39,918 nucleotides of DNA from a virus. The position numbers and the translations under genes were made by a program. Below, piece after piece: positions 19,279 through 27,929 of the stretch; position 1 is the first letter of the stretch; each line of letters begins with the position of its first letter. Under the pieces are notes generated by a model. That model was given only the letters and a program-made list of their open reading frames with translations, was not told where the DNA came from and did not search any database. The stretch spans positions 1-39,918 of IMG/VR virus record IMGVR_UViG_3300020202_000050; one strand, given 5' to 3'.

Positions 19279-20367
19279 ATGGCAGACAACGAACCGAGTA
19301 CCACCGAAACATCCACGAGTGCCACCGTCGAGACGACAGCGGCACCTTCGATGGAAGACACGATCCGGTCCACCCTGGCCGAGATCAAGACGCGAGGTAG
19401 CGATGACCAAGCGGGAGCGCCGGAGGCTTCGAAAGATCCTGAAGGCAGCCCAGGCCGAACTCGCGACCCTGCCGGCCGATTCTCCAAGGCCGCTGCTCCT
19501 GATGACGGTAAGCCAGGCACTCCAGCTGTCAAAGCCGAAGCGCCTGCCGCCACCGACACTCCAGTAGCGGACAAGTTCGCCGAGGCGCCGAAGTCGTGGA
19601 AGTCAGAGCGCAAGGCCGAGTGGGCCACGCTACCGCCGACCGTACGGGAAGAGATCCACCGGCGTGAGGAGGACTTCCACCAAGGCATCGAGAAGTACCG
19701 CGGCAAGGCGGCGACGTTCGACACCTTGGATGCTGTGATTCGTCCGCATGCCGACGTGTTTCAGGCGGCCGGACAGAACGCAGTAGAGAACATCAGTGGA
19801 TTGTTGAACTTCCAGCGCACTCTCTACAACGGGAGTGACGCAGAAAAGGTCTATACTCTATTGCAAATTGCTTCCAATGTTGGTATCAAGCCGGAAGCAA
19901 TAGTGGAGGGTCTAAACAACCCTCAGCGTGCGCCGGTTCAAGATCCGCGATACGACAGCCTCTTACGAGATCTTCAGGAAACGCGTCAGATCGTGAGCCA
20001 AGTGAAGCTGGCGCCGGTGATGTCTCAGGTCGAATCGTTCATGGCTGACCCTAAGAACGAATTCGTCGGCGAACCGGAAGTCCAGGCAGAGATGGAGCGA
20101 TTGTTGAAGTCGGGCAGTGTTCAGACGTTGCAGCAGGCCTATGACAAGGCATGCCGTCTGAGCGACTCAGTGCAAGCCAAGGTGGAAGCGCGCAAGCGCG
20201 AAGCTGAGGCGAAGCAAAAGGCGGACCTAGCCGCCAACGCCCGCAAAGTCTCTTCGATCAATGTTCGCACCCGTGGGGCGACCCCTGCCGGTTCAACAGC
20301 GAAGGGCACGATGGAAGACACCATCAGGGCACGTCTGGCCGAGTTAAAGGCTGAAGGACGCGCGTGA
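19279..20367 (+). CDS. capsid scaffolding protein
   Basis: 362 residues, placed directly before the major capsid gene. Low-order Thr/Ala/Pro/Lys-rich N-terminus (residues 1-100), central helical region (PPTVREEIHRREEDFHQGIEKYRGKA ...), C-terminal coiled coil (VQAKVEARKREAEAKQKADL) and basic end. The motif MEDTIR-LAE occurs twice: near residue 25 and again near residue 344. Highly charged helical proteins in this position act as internal scaffolds that direct procapsid assembly and then leave. Confidence 0.8.
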   Translation: MADNEPSTTETSTSATVETTAAPSMEDTIRSTLAEIKTRGSDDQAGAPEASKDPEGSPGRTRDPAGRFSKAAAPDDGKPGTPAVKAEAPAATDTPVADKFAEAPKSWKSERKAEWATLPPTVREEIHRREEDFHQGIEKYRGKAATFDTLDAVIRPHADVFQAAGQNAVENISGLLNFQRTLYNGSDAEKVYTLLQIASNVGIKPEAIVEGLNNPQRAPVQDPRYDSLLRDLQETRQIVSQVKLAPVMSQVESFMADPKNEFVGEPEVQAEMERLLKSGSVQTLQQAYDKACRLSDSVQAKVEARKREAEAKQKADLAANARKVSSINVRTRGATPAGSTAKGTMEDTIRARLAELKAEGRA

Positions 20368-20403
20368 TGGAGGCTATCACCGTGTTTGGAGCCTTGAACT
20401 ACC

Positions 20404-21390
20404 ATGGCAGTACCTGCCTCTACGTCATTTACGACGTTCACTGAGCTTGTATCGACGACTTTCCGCAATCACAAAGGCGAGTTCGTCGATAACGTTTCGA
20501 ACCACAACGCGCTGTTCCGGCGCATCACCGAGAAGGGCGGCGTCGAGAAAGAAGACGGCGGCCTTTCGATCACTCGAAACATCGATTTCGAGGACAACCA
20601 GACCTACCAGCGCTACAGCGGGTACGACGAGCTCAACATCTCCAATAGCGAGGTGTTGAGTTCGGTTGAATTCGCCTGGCGCCAGGTCGCGATCCACGTC
20701 ACGGCCTCAGGCGAGGAAATCCGCAAGAACAGCGGCGAATCCCGCATCGTCAATCTGGTCAAGTCTCGCCTTCAGAACGCCAAGCGCTCGATGGCGAATG
20801 GCATGTCTGCCGACTTCTACTCGGCCGGCTCGCTCACCAACCAAATCAACGGCCTGCAAGCGCTGATCTCCGATGCCGGCACCGGCACTGTCGGCGGCAT
20901 CAACAGCACGACCTTCACGTTCTGGCGAAACATCGTGCAATCGGCGGCTTCTCCCCTCCAGGGTGGCGGTGCCATCACTCCGAGCGCCACGACAATTGAG
21001 TCCTTGATGCTTCCGCTTTGGCTGCGTCTGACGCGTGGCGCCGATCACCCTGACCTCATCATCGCAAGCGAGAACTACTTCACTTTCTACGAGCAATCGC
21101 AGACCTCGTTGAAGCGGTACTCGCCGAACGATGACGGCCAGGGCGGCATGGTGAAACTGCGCTACAAGCAGGCCGAGGTGTGGCACGACACCGCGGCGTC
21201 GGGTATCCCGACCAGCCACATGTACTTCATCAACACCGACTTCTTCAAGTTCGTCGCCCACCAGGACGCCTGGATGGAGATGCTGGACGAGAAGAACTCT
21301 GTCAATCAGGAAGCCGTGGTTATGCCGATCATCACCATGGGCAACTTGATTGTCACCAACCGGAGCCTGCAAGGGCTCGTAGTGGCCTGA
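20404..21390 (+). CDS. major capsid protein (HK97 fold)
   Basis: 328 residues. N-arm MAVPASTSFTTFTELVSTTF, then YQRYSGYDELNISNSEVLSS (E-loop-like), FWRNIVQSAASPLQGGGAIT, ADHPDLIIASENYFTFYEQS and EMLDEKNSVNQEAVVMPIIT near the C-terminus. This is the capsid layout seen in BPP-1-like podoviruses and others with HK97-fold shells of about 330 residues. GGAG lies 12 nt upstream of the ATG. Builds the icosahedral shell with the decoration protein that follows. Confidence 0.9.
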   Translation: MAVPASTSFTTFTELVSTTFRNHKGEFVDNVSNHNALFRRITEKGGVEKEDGGLSITRNIDFEDNQTYQRYSGYDELNISNSEVLSSVEFAWRQVAIHVTASGEEIRKNSGESRIVNLVKSRLQNAKRSMANGMSADFYSAGSLTNQINGLQALISDAGTGTVGGINSTTFTFWRNIVQSAASPLQGGGAITPSATTIESLMLPLWLRLTRGADHPDLIIASENYFTFYEQSQTSLKRYSPNDDGQGGMVKLRYKQAEVWHDTAASGIPTSHMYFINTDFFKFVAHQDAWMEMLDEKNSVNQEAVVMPIITMGNLIVTNRSLQGLVVA

Positions 21391-21400
21391 GGAGACAGCC

Positions 21401-21892
21401 ATGGCATTCATTCCAACGAACCAAACGCTGGGCACTCAGCCGATCGCTGATACCTCAACCGAGCAGCGTCACCCACTGGGAACCATCACGACTGCCTACG
21501 ACACGACCTACGGCGGCGGCGAGTTTATCTACCTCAAGGGCGTGGCGACGACGGCTGTCGGATCGTGGGTCACCTACAACATGGACGATGGTACGACCGC
21601 GCTGTTGGCGGCCAACGCTATCGGCCCGGTTGCAGTCGCCATGTCCGCAAACGTGGCCAACCAGTACGGTTGGTATCAGATCCAGGGCAAGGCCGTGGGC
21701 CTCGTGCTTGCTGGCTTTGTCGATAACGCAAACGTCTATGCGACCGCCACCGCGGGAAGCGTGGATGACGCAGTAGTTGCGGGCGATCGCGTGAAAGGCG
21801 CGGTCGGCGCTTCTGCAATCGGCACGCCTGCTTCGGGACAAGCCGAGTTCGAGATCGCACGTCCCTTCATGGATGACGGCCTCGCGGCCTAG
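21401..21892 (+). CDS. capsid decoration / cement protein
   Basis: 163 residues; GAGGAGA 6 nt before the ATG, 11 bp after the capsid gene. Strand-rich: PLGTITTAYDTTYGGGEFIY, VGSWVTYNMDDGTTALLAAN, QYGWYQIQGKAVGLVLAGFV, GSVDDAVVAGDRVKGAVGAS. Small all-beta proteins at this position stabilise HK97-type shells (BPP-1 cement is a comparable case). Followed at once by a strong terminator, consistent with high expression. Confidence 0.75.
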   Translation: MAFIPTNQTLGTQPIADTSTEQRHPLGTITTAYDTTYGGGEFIYLKGVATTAVGSWVTYNMDDGTTALLAANAIGPVAVAMSANVANQYGWYQIQGKAVGLVLAGFVDNANVYATATAGSVDDAVVAGDRVKGAVGASAIGTPASGQAEFEIARPFMDDGLAA

Positions 21893-21910
21893 TTTGTGAG
21901 CAAACTCACC

Positions 21911-21942
21911 GGCTGCCGGATCGCTACCGGCAGCCTCTTTTT
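21911..21942 (+). terminator. rho-independent terminator after the capsid genes
   Basis: Perfect 9-bp stem GGCTGCCGG (21911-21919)/CCGGCAGCC (21927-21935), 7-nt loop, then TCTTTTT. It lies 19 bp past the decoration-protein stop and before the next gene. The only strong rightward terminator I find in the late region; it would lower tail-gene expression relative to capsid, like T7 T-phi after gene 10. Confidence 0.9.
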
Positions 21943-21953
21943 GGAGAACGACA

Positions 21954-22568
21954 ATGCATTTTCCGTCACAGGCCTTGCCGCCAGCGTTTCGCTTCGAGCG
22001 TCGAGCCATCGAGGACCGCGAGGCGTCTATCGCTGCCGGCGCGTTGGTCATGAAGGATGAGGATTGGGTGATCGTCCAGCAGCGCGGTAGCAAGGACGAA
22101 TCAGAGTTCCCAGCGCTGCAGTGGATTGCGCAGATGGAGCGCGCCTCCATTGACCGACCGCGCGAGATGCCCAGCAACTGGGTCCGCGGCTTCAAAGACG
22201 TCTATGCCGCGTTCAAGAAGGGGGAGGACTGTCAGGTTGATGGCTATCCCATCAAGAACTGGCCTGCCATCACTCCTGCCGAGGCCAAGAACTGCGCGCG
22301 CTGCGGGCTGCATGCCGTGGAGGACATCGCGCATGCGAACGAGGAGGTGCTACGGCAGCTCGGGCTCGGTTCACGCACCTTGCAACAGAAGGCCAGGGCG
22401 TTTCTCGAAGCGCGGGCCAACAACGGTGCTGCTTCAGAGCTCGCGCATTTGCGCAGCGAGAACGAGGCACAGAAGCAGCTGCTCGAGGAGATGCAAGCCC
22501 AGGTATCCGAGCTTAGAGCGCAAGTCAGCGCGCTGTCTGAGCCTCCGCCGAAGCGAGCTCGGGCCTGA
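21954..22568 (+). CDS. hypothetical virion-region protein with C-terminal coiled coil, 204 aa
   Basis: GGAG 7 nt before ATG. N-terminal part (FRFERRAIEDREASIAAGAL, VIVQQRGSKDESEFPALQWI), a central helix-hairpin-like region (ITPAEAKNCARCGLHAVEDIAHA ... LRQLGLGSRTLQQKARAFLE), and a coiled coil (SENEAQKQLLEEMQAQVSELRAQVSAL). Head-tail connection or internal protein likely by position. Its stop overlaps the next ATG. No named family. Confidence 0.7.
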   Translation: MHFPSQALPPAFRFERRAIEDREASIAAGALVMKDEDWVIVQQRGSKDESEFPALQWIAQMERASIDRPREMPSNWVRGFKDVYAAFKKGEDCQVDGYPIKNWPAITPAEAKNCARCGLHAVEDIAHANEEVLRQLGLGSRTLQQKARAFLEARANNGAASELAHLRSENEAQKQLLEEMQAQVSELRAQVSALSEPPPKRARA

Positions 22569-23296
22569 TGCGTACCTGCGTACAGATCGTCCAGGAGGCC
22601 TGTGCGAGCCTGGGTCTGGCGCAGCCCAACACCGCGGTCTCATCGACTGATTTCCAGATCATACAGATGCTGTCCATCCTCAATGAGGAGGGCAGCAAGC
22701 TGGCGCGCCGCCACGAGTGGCAGCTGCTGACGAACGAGGCCACCTTCACGACGCTCGCCGCTGCCTCGCAAGGCACGCTGACATCGATCATCGGCGCGAG
22801 CGCCAACTTCCGGAAGATCATCGATGAGACCATCTGGAATCGCACCACGGGCACGATCGTATTCGGTCCGGTCCAGCCGGAGGTGTGGCAAGGCCGGCTC
22901 GCCGTCACCACTGCAGGCCCGTATCCAGAGTACCGCATCCGCAATGGCACGCTCTTCTTCGACCCCGTACCCGCGGCGGGGGAGAGTTGCTACTTCGAGT
23001 ACGTTAGCTACAACTGGGCGACGACTGCGGACGGCGCTACTCGCAAGTCGCGCTTCACTCTGGATGACGATCTGCCGCTGTTTGACGATGAGGTGCTGCT
23101 GGCCGGCCTGCGGTGGCGGTGGAAGTCATCCAAGGGCCTCGACTTCCAGCAAGACTTCGACGACTACGAAGAGCTGGTCGCAGGGCTGATCACAGACGAC
23201 AAGACCGCGCGGCGCATCCGCCTCGATACCCTCATGAACTCCATCCGGGCGCCAGGCACGCCGTACGGCTCCTGGAACCTCTCGAGTATGGGCTGA
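22568..23296 (+). CDS. head-tail adaptor / tail accessory factor (gp4-like)
   Basis: 242 residues: MRTCVQIVQEACASLGLAQP, then LNEEGSKLARRHEWQLLTNE (N-terminal helical bundle), a strand-rich middle (PEYRIRNGTLFFDPVPAAGESCYFEYVSYNW) and a helical end. This order matches the tail accessory proteins that extend the portal channel in podoviruses (P22 gp4 is shorter at 166). Followed by a gp10-like hub gene through a TGATG junction. Confidence 0.75.
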   Translation: MRTCVQIVQEACASLGLAQPNTAVSSTDFQIIQMLSILNEEGSKLARRHEWQLLTNEATFTTLAAASQGTLTSIIGASANFRKIIDETIWNRTTGTIVFGPVQPEVWQGRLAVTTAGPYPEYRIRNGTLFFDPVPAAGESCYFEYVSYNWATTADGATRKSRFTLDDDLPLFDDEVLLAGLRWRWKSSKGLDFQQDFDDYEELVAGLITDDKTARRIRLDTLMNSIRAPGTPYGSWNLSSMG

Positions 23297-24870
23297 TGAT
23301 GCGCACGGCTGCACGTCGCACAAACCCGGCTCGCGCCAGGGTCGTCACCACGAGCAGCCAATTGGCGCCGGTGCGTGGTTGGAACGCACGTGACGGTATC
23401 GCCAACATGGAGCCGGGCTTCGCGGTCACGCTGGACAACTGGTTCCCGCTGACGGCTGAGATTCGCATGCGCAAGGGCTCGGCGGAGCACGTCACCGACA
23501 TCATGGCCGGCGTGGATCCAGCCGAGGTTGAGACGCTGATCACCTATAAGCCTCAGAGCGGCTCCCAGTCTCTTTGGGCGTGGGCCGATGACAGTATCTA
23601 CAACGTCACCTCTGCGGGCGCCGTAGGGGCTGCTGCAGTCACCGGCCTGACCAACGCGCGCTGGCAGGTGGTCAACTTCAAGACATCGGGCGGTGACTTT
23701 CTCATCGCGGTGAACGGTGCCGATGACCTGCGCTTGTACAACGGTGCGACGTGGGCCGCCATCAATGGCGTCTCTGTACCATCGATCACAAACGTCAACA
23801 CCAACACGCTGGTCCACGTCTTCATCTTCAAGGAGCGCGCCTACTACATCCAAGAGGACACGCTGACGCTGTGGTACGCCGCGGCCGGCGCGTTCGCTGG
23901 TGCGCTCACCTCGTTCCCGATCCGCTCATACATTCAGTCCGGCGGCTATCTCATGGCCGCGGGCAGCTGGACGCGAGATGCAGGTAACGGCCCGGACGAC
24001 TTCCTGGTCGCCATCACTAGCGAAGGCGAGGTGGTCGTATACAGCGGGACGGATCCGGCCAGTGATTTCGCGCTGGTTGGCGTCTACCGAACCGGCAAGC
24101 CCATCGGACGGCGCTGCATGATCAAGTTCGCCGGTGATCTGCTGATCATCACCACCGATGGCGTGATCCCAATGTCTCGGCTCGTAGCGCGTGAGCGCAA
24201 AGAGCAGGGCGTAGCGGTGACCGAGATCATCCAGGGCGCCATGGCCGATGCCGTGAGCGCCTACAGCGCCAACTTCGGCTGGGAGCTGTTCTTGTTCAGC
24301 GAGGCCAACATGCTGCTGCTCAACGTCCCGGTGGACACCGAGCAGGTGCAGTTCGTGATGAACACCTTCACGAAGGCCTGGTGTCGGTTCACCGACTGGC
24401 CGGCGAATTGCTTTGCGGAGTTGAATGGCGAGCTCTACTTCGGCATGGCCGGTGAGGTGCGCAAGGGTTGGACGGGCGTGCAGGACGTGGATGAGCTGGT
24501 GCGCGCTGAGGCGGTGTTCAACTTCACGTACTTTGGTGATCGCGCCAACCTCAAACAGACGACGCTGATGCGCCCCATCATGCGTTGGGACACGGCGCCG
24601 GCATCCATCAAGGTGGGGATCGACGCCGATTTCAACGTCCAGGCACCGACCAGCGACATCGTGAGTGTGTCCTCTGCTGGTTCCACGTGGGACGTGGCCG
24701 AGTGGGATGAAGGGTTCTGGGGCGGCGAGCCTGTGGTGCGCTCCAACTGGCTAACGGCCTGTGCCATTGGTTATGCGCTGAGCTTCCACATAGTGGTTGA
24801 GGTGACCCAGACGACCTGGGTGTCGCTGTCGTCTGTCGACATCGCTTACAAGCGCGGGAGCACGCTGTGA
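23296..24870 (+). CDS. tail hub / packaged-DNA stabilisation protein (gp10-like)
   Basis: 524 residues from ATG 23296 (a second ATG follows). Repeating strand blocks: VTLDNWFPLTAEIRMRKGSA, LWAWADDSIYNVTSAGAV, VFIFKERAYYIQEDTLTLWY, DFLVAITSEGEVVVYSGTDP, VQFVMNTFTKAWCRFTDWPA. A beta-propeller-like architecture as in P22 gp10 and related podophage stabilisation proteins, which plug the portal and anchor tail fibres. Overlaps the GNAT gene by 4 bp. Confidence 0.8.
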   Translation: MMRTAARRTNPARARVVTTSSQLAPVRGWNARDGIANMEPGFAVTLDNWFPLTAEIRMRKGSAEHVTDIMAGVDPAEVETLITYKPQSGSQSLWAWADDSIYNVTSAGAVGAAAVTGLTNARWQVVNFKTSGGDFLIAVNGADDLRLYNGATWAAINGVSVPSITNVNTNTLVHVFIFKERAYYIQEDTLTLWYAAAGAFAGALTSFPIRSYIQSGGYLMAAGSWTRDAGNGPDDFLVAITSEGEVVVYSGTDPASDFALVGVYRTGKPIGRRCMIKFAGDLLIITTDGVIPMSRLVARERKEQGVAVTEIIQGAMADAVSAYSANFGWELFLFSEANMLLLNVPVDTEQVQFVMNTFTKAWCRFTDWPANCFAELNGELYFGMAGEVRKGWTGVQDVDELVRAEAVFNFTYFGDRANLKQTTLMRPIMRWDTAPASIKVGIDADFNVQAPTSDIVSVSSAGSTWDVAEWDEGFWGGEPVVRSNWLTACAIGYALSFHIVVEVTQTTWVSLSSVDIAYKRGSTL

Positions 24871-25319
24871 GCGCGCGCTGGGGCCTCATCCAAGACCAGC
24901 CCGATGTGGTTGGCGCTTGGGTCTGTGAGCGCACTGGCGGCGCCTGGCACAAGGGCTGCGGCACTGCGCTGGGGTTCACCTTCGATGGAGCGCTGAAGGC
25001 CGGCGCTATCTATACGAGCTACACCGGTGCCGATGTGCAACTGGGCTTCGCAGTCGAGGACCGGCGCGTGTTCAACCGCGCGAGCATCTGGTTCGCCTTC
25101 TACTACCCGTTCCAACAACTTGGCTGCCGCCGCATCACAGCACGCGTGAATTGTGATAACGTTCGCTCGCTCGCACTCGTCGAGCATTTGGGCTTTGTCC
25201 GCGAGGCGACCCTCACAGACGCAGCTCCGAACGGGGATCAGATCCAGTTTCGGATGTTGAAGTCGGAGTGTCGATGGCTACGAGACAATCGTTACAAGCC
25301 CAGAGCCAAGGCGGCGTGA
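24867..25319 (+). CDS. GNAT-family acetyltransferase in the tail operon
   Basis: 150 residues, GTG 24867 (GTGA overlap). Strand/helix order ends with VNCDNVRSLALVEHLGFVRE, the conserved N-S-ALVE-LGF motif B of GNAT enzymes, preceded by FYYPFQQLGCRRITARV. The acetyl-CoA pyrophosphate loop (Q/R-x-x-G-x-G/A) is weak: RVFNRASIWFAFYYP sits at that place. It transfers an acetyl group in the family; here between hub and S74 protein genes, so a virion protein or host target is possible. Such genes recur in podophage tail clusters. Confidence 0.75.
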   Translation: MSARWGLIQDQPDVVGAWVCERTGGAWHKGCGTALGFTFDGALKAGAIYTSYTGADVQLGFAVEDRRVFNRASIWFAFYYPFQQLGCRRITARVNCDNVRSLALVEHLGFVREATLTDAAPNGDQIQFRMLKSECRWLRDNRYKPRAKAA

Positions 25320-25320
25320 C

Positions 25321-26649
25321 ATGACTTCGCCTAAGGCTCCAAAGCCGCCAGATGCCATCGGAGCTGCCCGCGAGCAGGGCCAGCAGAACATCAACGCGGC
25401 CCGTACGACCGCGGCCTTAAACCGCGTCAACCAAGTTGGGCCTGGCGGGACGGTGACGTTCTCGCAGGATCCAACCAATCCGGACCAATACACACAGACC
25501 ACTCAGCTTTCGCCTGAGCAGCAGCGCATCTACGACGCGCAGACTGGCGCCGCAGGCACTCGAGCCGAGGCTGCTGGCCGTAACTTCGACCTGTACGGTC
25601 AATCTCTGGGCCAGGGGCTGAATACTTCTGGGCTCCCAGCGCGCCAGTTCTCAGCAAATCCCACGGATCAGCAGACGGGCATCAACGCGAGCAGCGTTGC
25701 ACAGCGCCGAATCAGCACCATGGGTCTGCCTCAGCTGCCAGGTCAGGAGGATTTCAGCGGCGAGCGCCAACGCGTAGAGGATGCCCTGTACGGACGCAGC
25801 GCGCGGCGCCTGGATGACCAGTTTGGTCGTCGAGAGGAAGCAGAGCGCTCTCGGCTGCTCGCGAGCGGTCTCATCGAGGGAACCGAAGCCTACGAGCGGC
25901 AGATGCGAGACCTCAACGAGGCGCGCACGGATGCCTATGGCGACCTGAGAGATCGCGCCGTACTTGCGGGTGGCCAAGAGCAGTCTCGGCTGTTCGGCCA
26001 GCAGCTCCAGGCGCGACAGCAGGGCTTCGGCGAGCGCACCACGCAAGGGCAGTTCGCCAATCAGGCGGCCAACCAGAACTTTCAGAACGAGATGGCGCGC
26101 TCGGGCTTCTTCAACGATGCGCAGCAGCAGGAGTTCATGCAACGGCTCGCAAACGCGCAGCTTGGCAACCAACAGCGCGATGCGGGCATCAACGAGCAGG
26201 TCACAGATCAGCAGAAGACGCTTCAGGGTCTAGACTTCCTCTATGGCGGCAGTGGTGCGATGGTGCCGCAGGCGTTGGCTCCAGGCTCATCCGGTCAGGT
26301 CGCGCCGACCGACATTCAGGGCGCTATTCAGCAGGATTACAACAACCGCTTCGGCAACTATTCGCAGCAGGCGCAGCAGGCTCAGCAGCAGCAAGCAGCG
26401 CTGTCCTCTATCGCACTGGCCCTGGCGTTCTCAGACCGCCGCTTGAAGACCGATATCAAGCGCGAGGGCACAACGCCCAGTGGGCTGGGTATCTACAGCT
26501 ACCGCTACAAGGCTGGGGGCGAGCGCCAGCTTGGTGCGATGGCAGACGAAGTGAAGCAGATCTATCCGGAGGCCGTGGTCAAGCACGAGAGTGGTTACGA
26601 CATGGTGGATTACGGCATCGTCACCAGCCGCGAAATGGAGGATGCGTAA
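25321..26649 (+). CDS. virion protein with C-terminal S74 intramolecular chaperone
   Basis: 442 residues. N-terminal Gln/Ala-rich helical part (PPDAIGAAREQGQQNINAAR), long Arg/Gln-rich helices in the middle (RQMRDLNEARTDAYGDL, FGQQLQARQQGFGERTTQGQ), then from about residue 370 an S74 domain: FSDRRLKTDIKREG, YSYRYKAGGERQLGAMADEV, and MVDYGIVTSREM at the end. The Ser-Lys dyad (S-x4-K in SDRRLK) for self-cleavage is present. An adhesin- or injection-type virion protein that trimerises and then sheds its chaperone (inferred). Confidence 0.8.
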   Translation: MTSPKAPKPPDAIGAAREQGQQNINAARTTAALNRVNQVGPGGTVTFSQDPTNPDQYTQTTQLSPEQQRIYDAQTGAAGTRAEAAGRNFDLYGQSLGQGLNTSGLPARQFSANPTDQQTGINASSVAQRRISTMGLPQLPGQEDFSGERQRVEDALYGRSARRLDDQFGRREEAERSRLLASGLIEGTEAYERQMRDLNEARTDAYGDLRDRAVLAGGQEQSRLFGQQLQARQQGFGERTTQGQFANQAANQNFQNEMARSGFFNDAQQQEFMQRLANAQLGNQQRDAGINEQVTDQQKTLQGLDFLYGGSGAMVPQALAPGSSGQVAPTDIQGAIQQDYNNRFGNYSQQAQQAQQQQAALSSIALALAFSDRRLKTDIKREGTTPSGLGIYSYRYKAGGERQLGAMADEVKQIYPEAVVKHESGYDMVDYGIVTSREMEDA

Positions 26650-27929
26650 TGGCATTTGTGCCCCCATGGCTGCGCGGAGGCCAGAGCCCTGGCGCTCCGA
26701 CTGCGCCCGGTATGCCAACTCAACAGGGTGTAGACCGCCGTCGTGCAATGGCCGAAGCGTTGATGAAAGTTGGCCAGCAGGGCACGGGACTGTCTGGTCC
26801 CTGGGGTGGTATTGCCTCTGCGCTCGCCGGCGGACTTGCCGGCTGGCAGCAACGCAAGGCAGGTCAAGAGCAGATGGGCGTCGACGATCAGAAGAAGCAG
26901 GCCATCGCGAAAGCGCTCGCCGGCCTTGGCGGCGACCCGGCGGCTACTGCTGCCATCCAAGGCTTGCCGATCGAGCAGCAGCAGCAGACCGTCGCGCAGC
27001 TAGCAGCGCAGAGGATGAAGCCTCAGGAATTGAAGTGGCAGGATGCCGGCAATGAGCTTGTCGGGACGAATTCGGCCGGCGAAGTCGTTGCCCGTGTTCC
27101 AAAGGGAGTTGACCCGGCACTACGAAAAACCGAGTACAAGGACGCCGGTAACAAGTATGTGCCGTTTGATCCGTACGCTCCCAATCAGCAGGAGATCACC
27201 AAGAGCGTCACCCCCGACGCTAAGCTCTCAAGCGAGACGTCGAGGGCCAATGCGGGCCTGGCCAGCGAAACCTCACGTGCTAACGCGCAGCTCGCCGCAG
27301 AGACTGCCAGAGCCGGTCAGGAAGCCAGCGCCGGAAAGCAGTCACGCCGTGACACGGCAGGGCTCCGCAAGGAGTTCCGCAGCCTTCCATCTGTGAAGGA
27401 GTACGAGACGGCTCTGCCGATCATAGAGACGGCACGCAAGGCTCCGGACACCCCCGCTGGAGACCTGCAGGTCATTTACAGCGTGGGTAAGGTGCTAGAC
27501 CCGAACTCGGTTGTGCGCGAGGGCGAGCTGCAGCTGACTCAGAGTGCCACGCCATTCCTGCAGCAGATGATTGGCAAGGCACGGGCTGAAATCTCAGGAC
27601 AAGGGCGGCTCACACCAGAGACGCGCAAGAACTTGGTGGACATGCTGGACCAGCGTGTACAGGGCTATCAGCAGGCGTACAGCCGCGACTTTGAAACGTA
27701 CGGCGGCTATGCCCGGGACATCGGCGCCGACCCTGGCCAGGTCGTTGGAACTCGTCCTGAGACGGCATTCACGCCTGGCGGCTCACCGCCACTTGGCACC
27801 ACACCGTCTGCCGCTCTAGCCTCGGCGAATGGCGCGCCGCCGGTGCCGCAGCAGGCCGAGATGACGGCGACCGGGCCGAACGGTGAAAAGCTGGTGCTGA
27901 GGAACGGGCAGTGGCAACCGCTGCAGTAA
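26649..27929 (+). CDS. internal virion / DNA ejection protein with hendecad repeats
   Basis: 426 residues. N-terminal region MAFVPPWLRGGQSPGAPTAP and a hydrophobic stretch (WGGIASALAGGLAGW). Two strand blocks share a DAGN motif (WQDAGNELV, YKDAGNKYV). Three 11-residue repeats (SETSRANAGLA, SETSRANAQLA, AETARAGQEAS) lie at about 192-224, and a conserved helical core (LPSVKEYETALPIIETARK ... QLTQSATPFLQQMIGKARAE) follows. Position matches podophage ejection proteins. ATG overlaps the previous stop. Confidence 0.7.
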   Translation: MAFVPPWLRGGQSPGAPTAPGMPTQQGVDRRRAMAEALMKVGQQGTGLSGPWGGIASALAGGLAGWQQRKAGQEQMGVDDQKKQAIAKALAGLGGDPAATAAIQGLPIEQQQQTVAQLAAQRMKPQELKWQDAGNELVGTNSAGEVVARVPKGVDPALRKTEYKDAGNKYVPFDPYAPNQQEITKSVTPDAKLSSETSRANAGLASETSRANAQLAAETARAGQEASAGKQSRRDTAGLRKEFRSLPSVKEYETALPIIETARKAPDTPAGDLQVIYSVGKVLDPNSVVREGELQLTQSATPFLQQMIGKARAEISGQGRLTPETRKNLVDMLDQRVQGYQQAYSRDFETYGGYARDIGADPGQVVGTRPETAFTPGGSPPLGTTPSAALASANGAPPVPQQAEMTATGPNGEKLVLRNGQWQPLQ

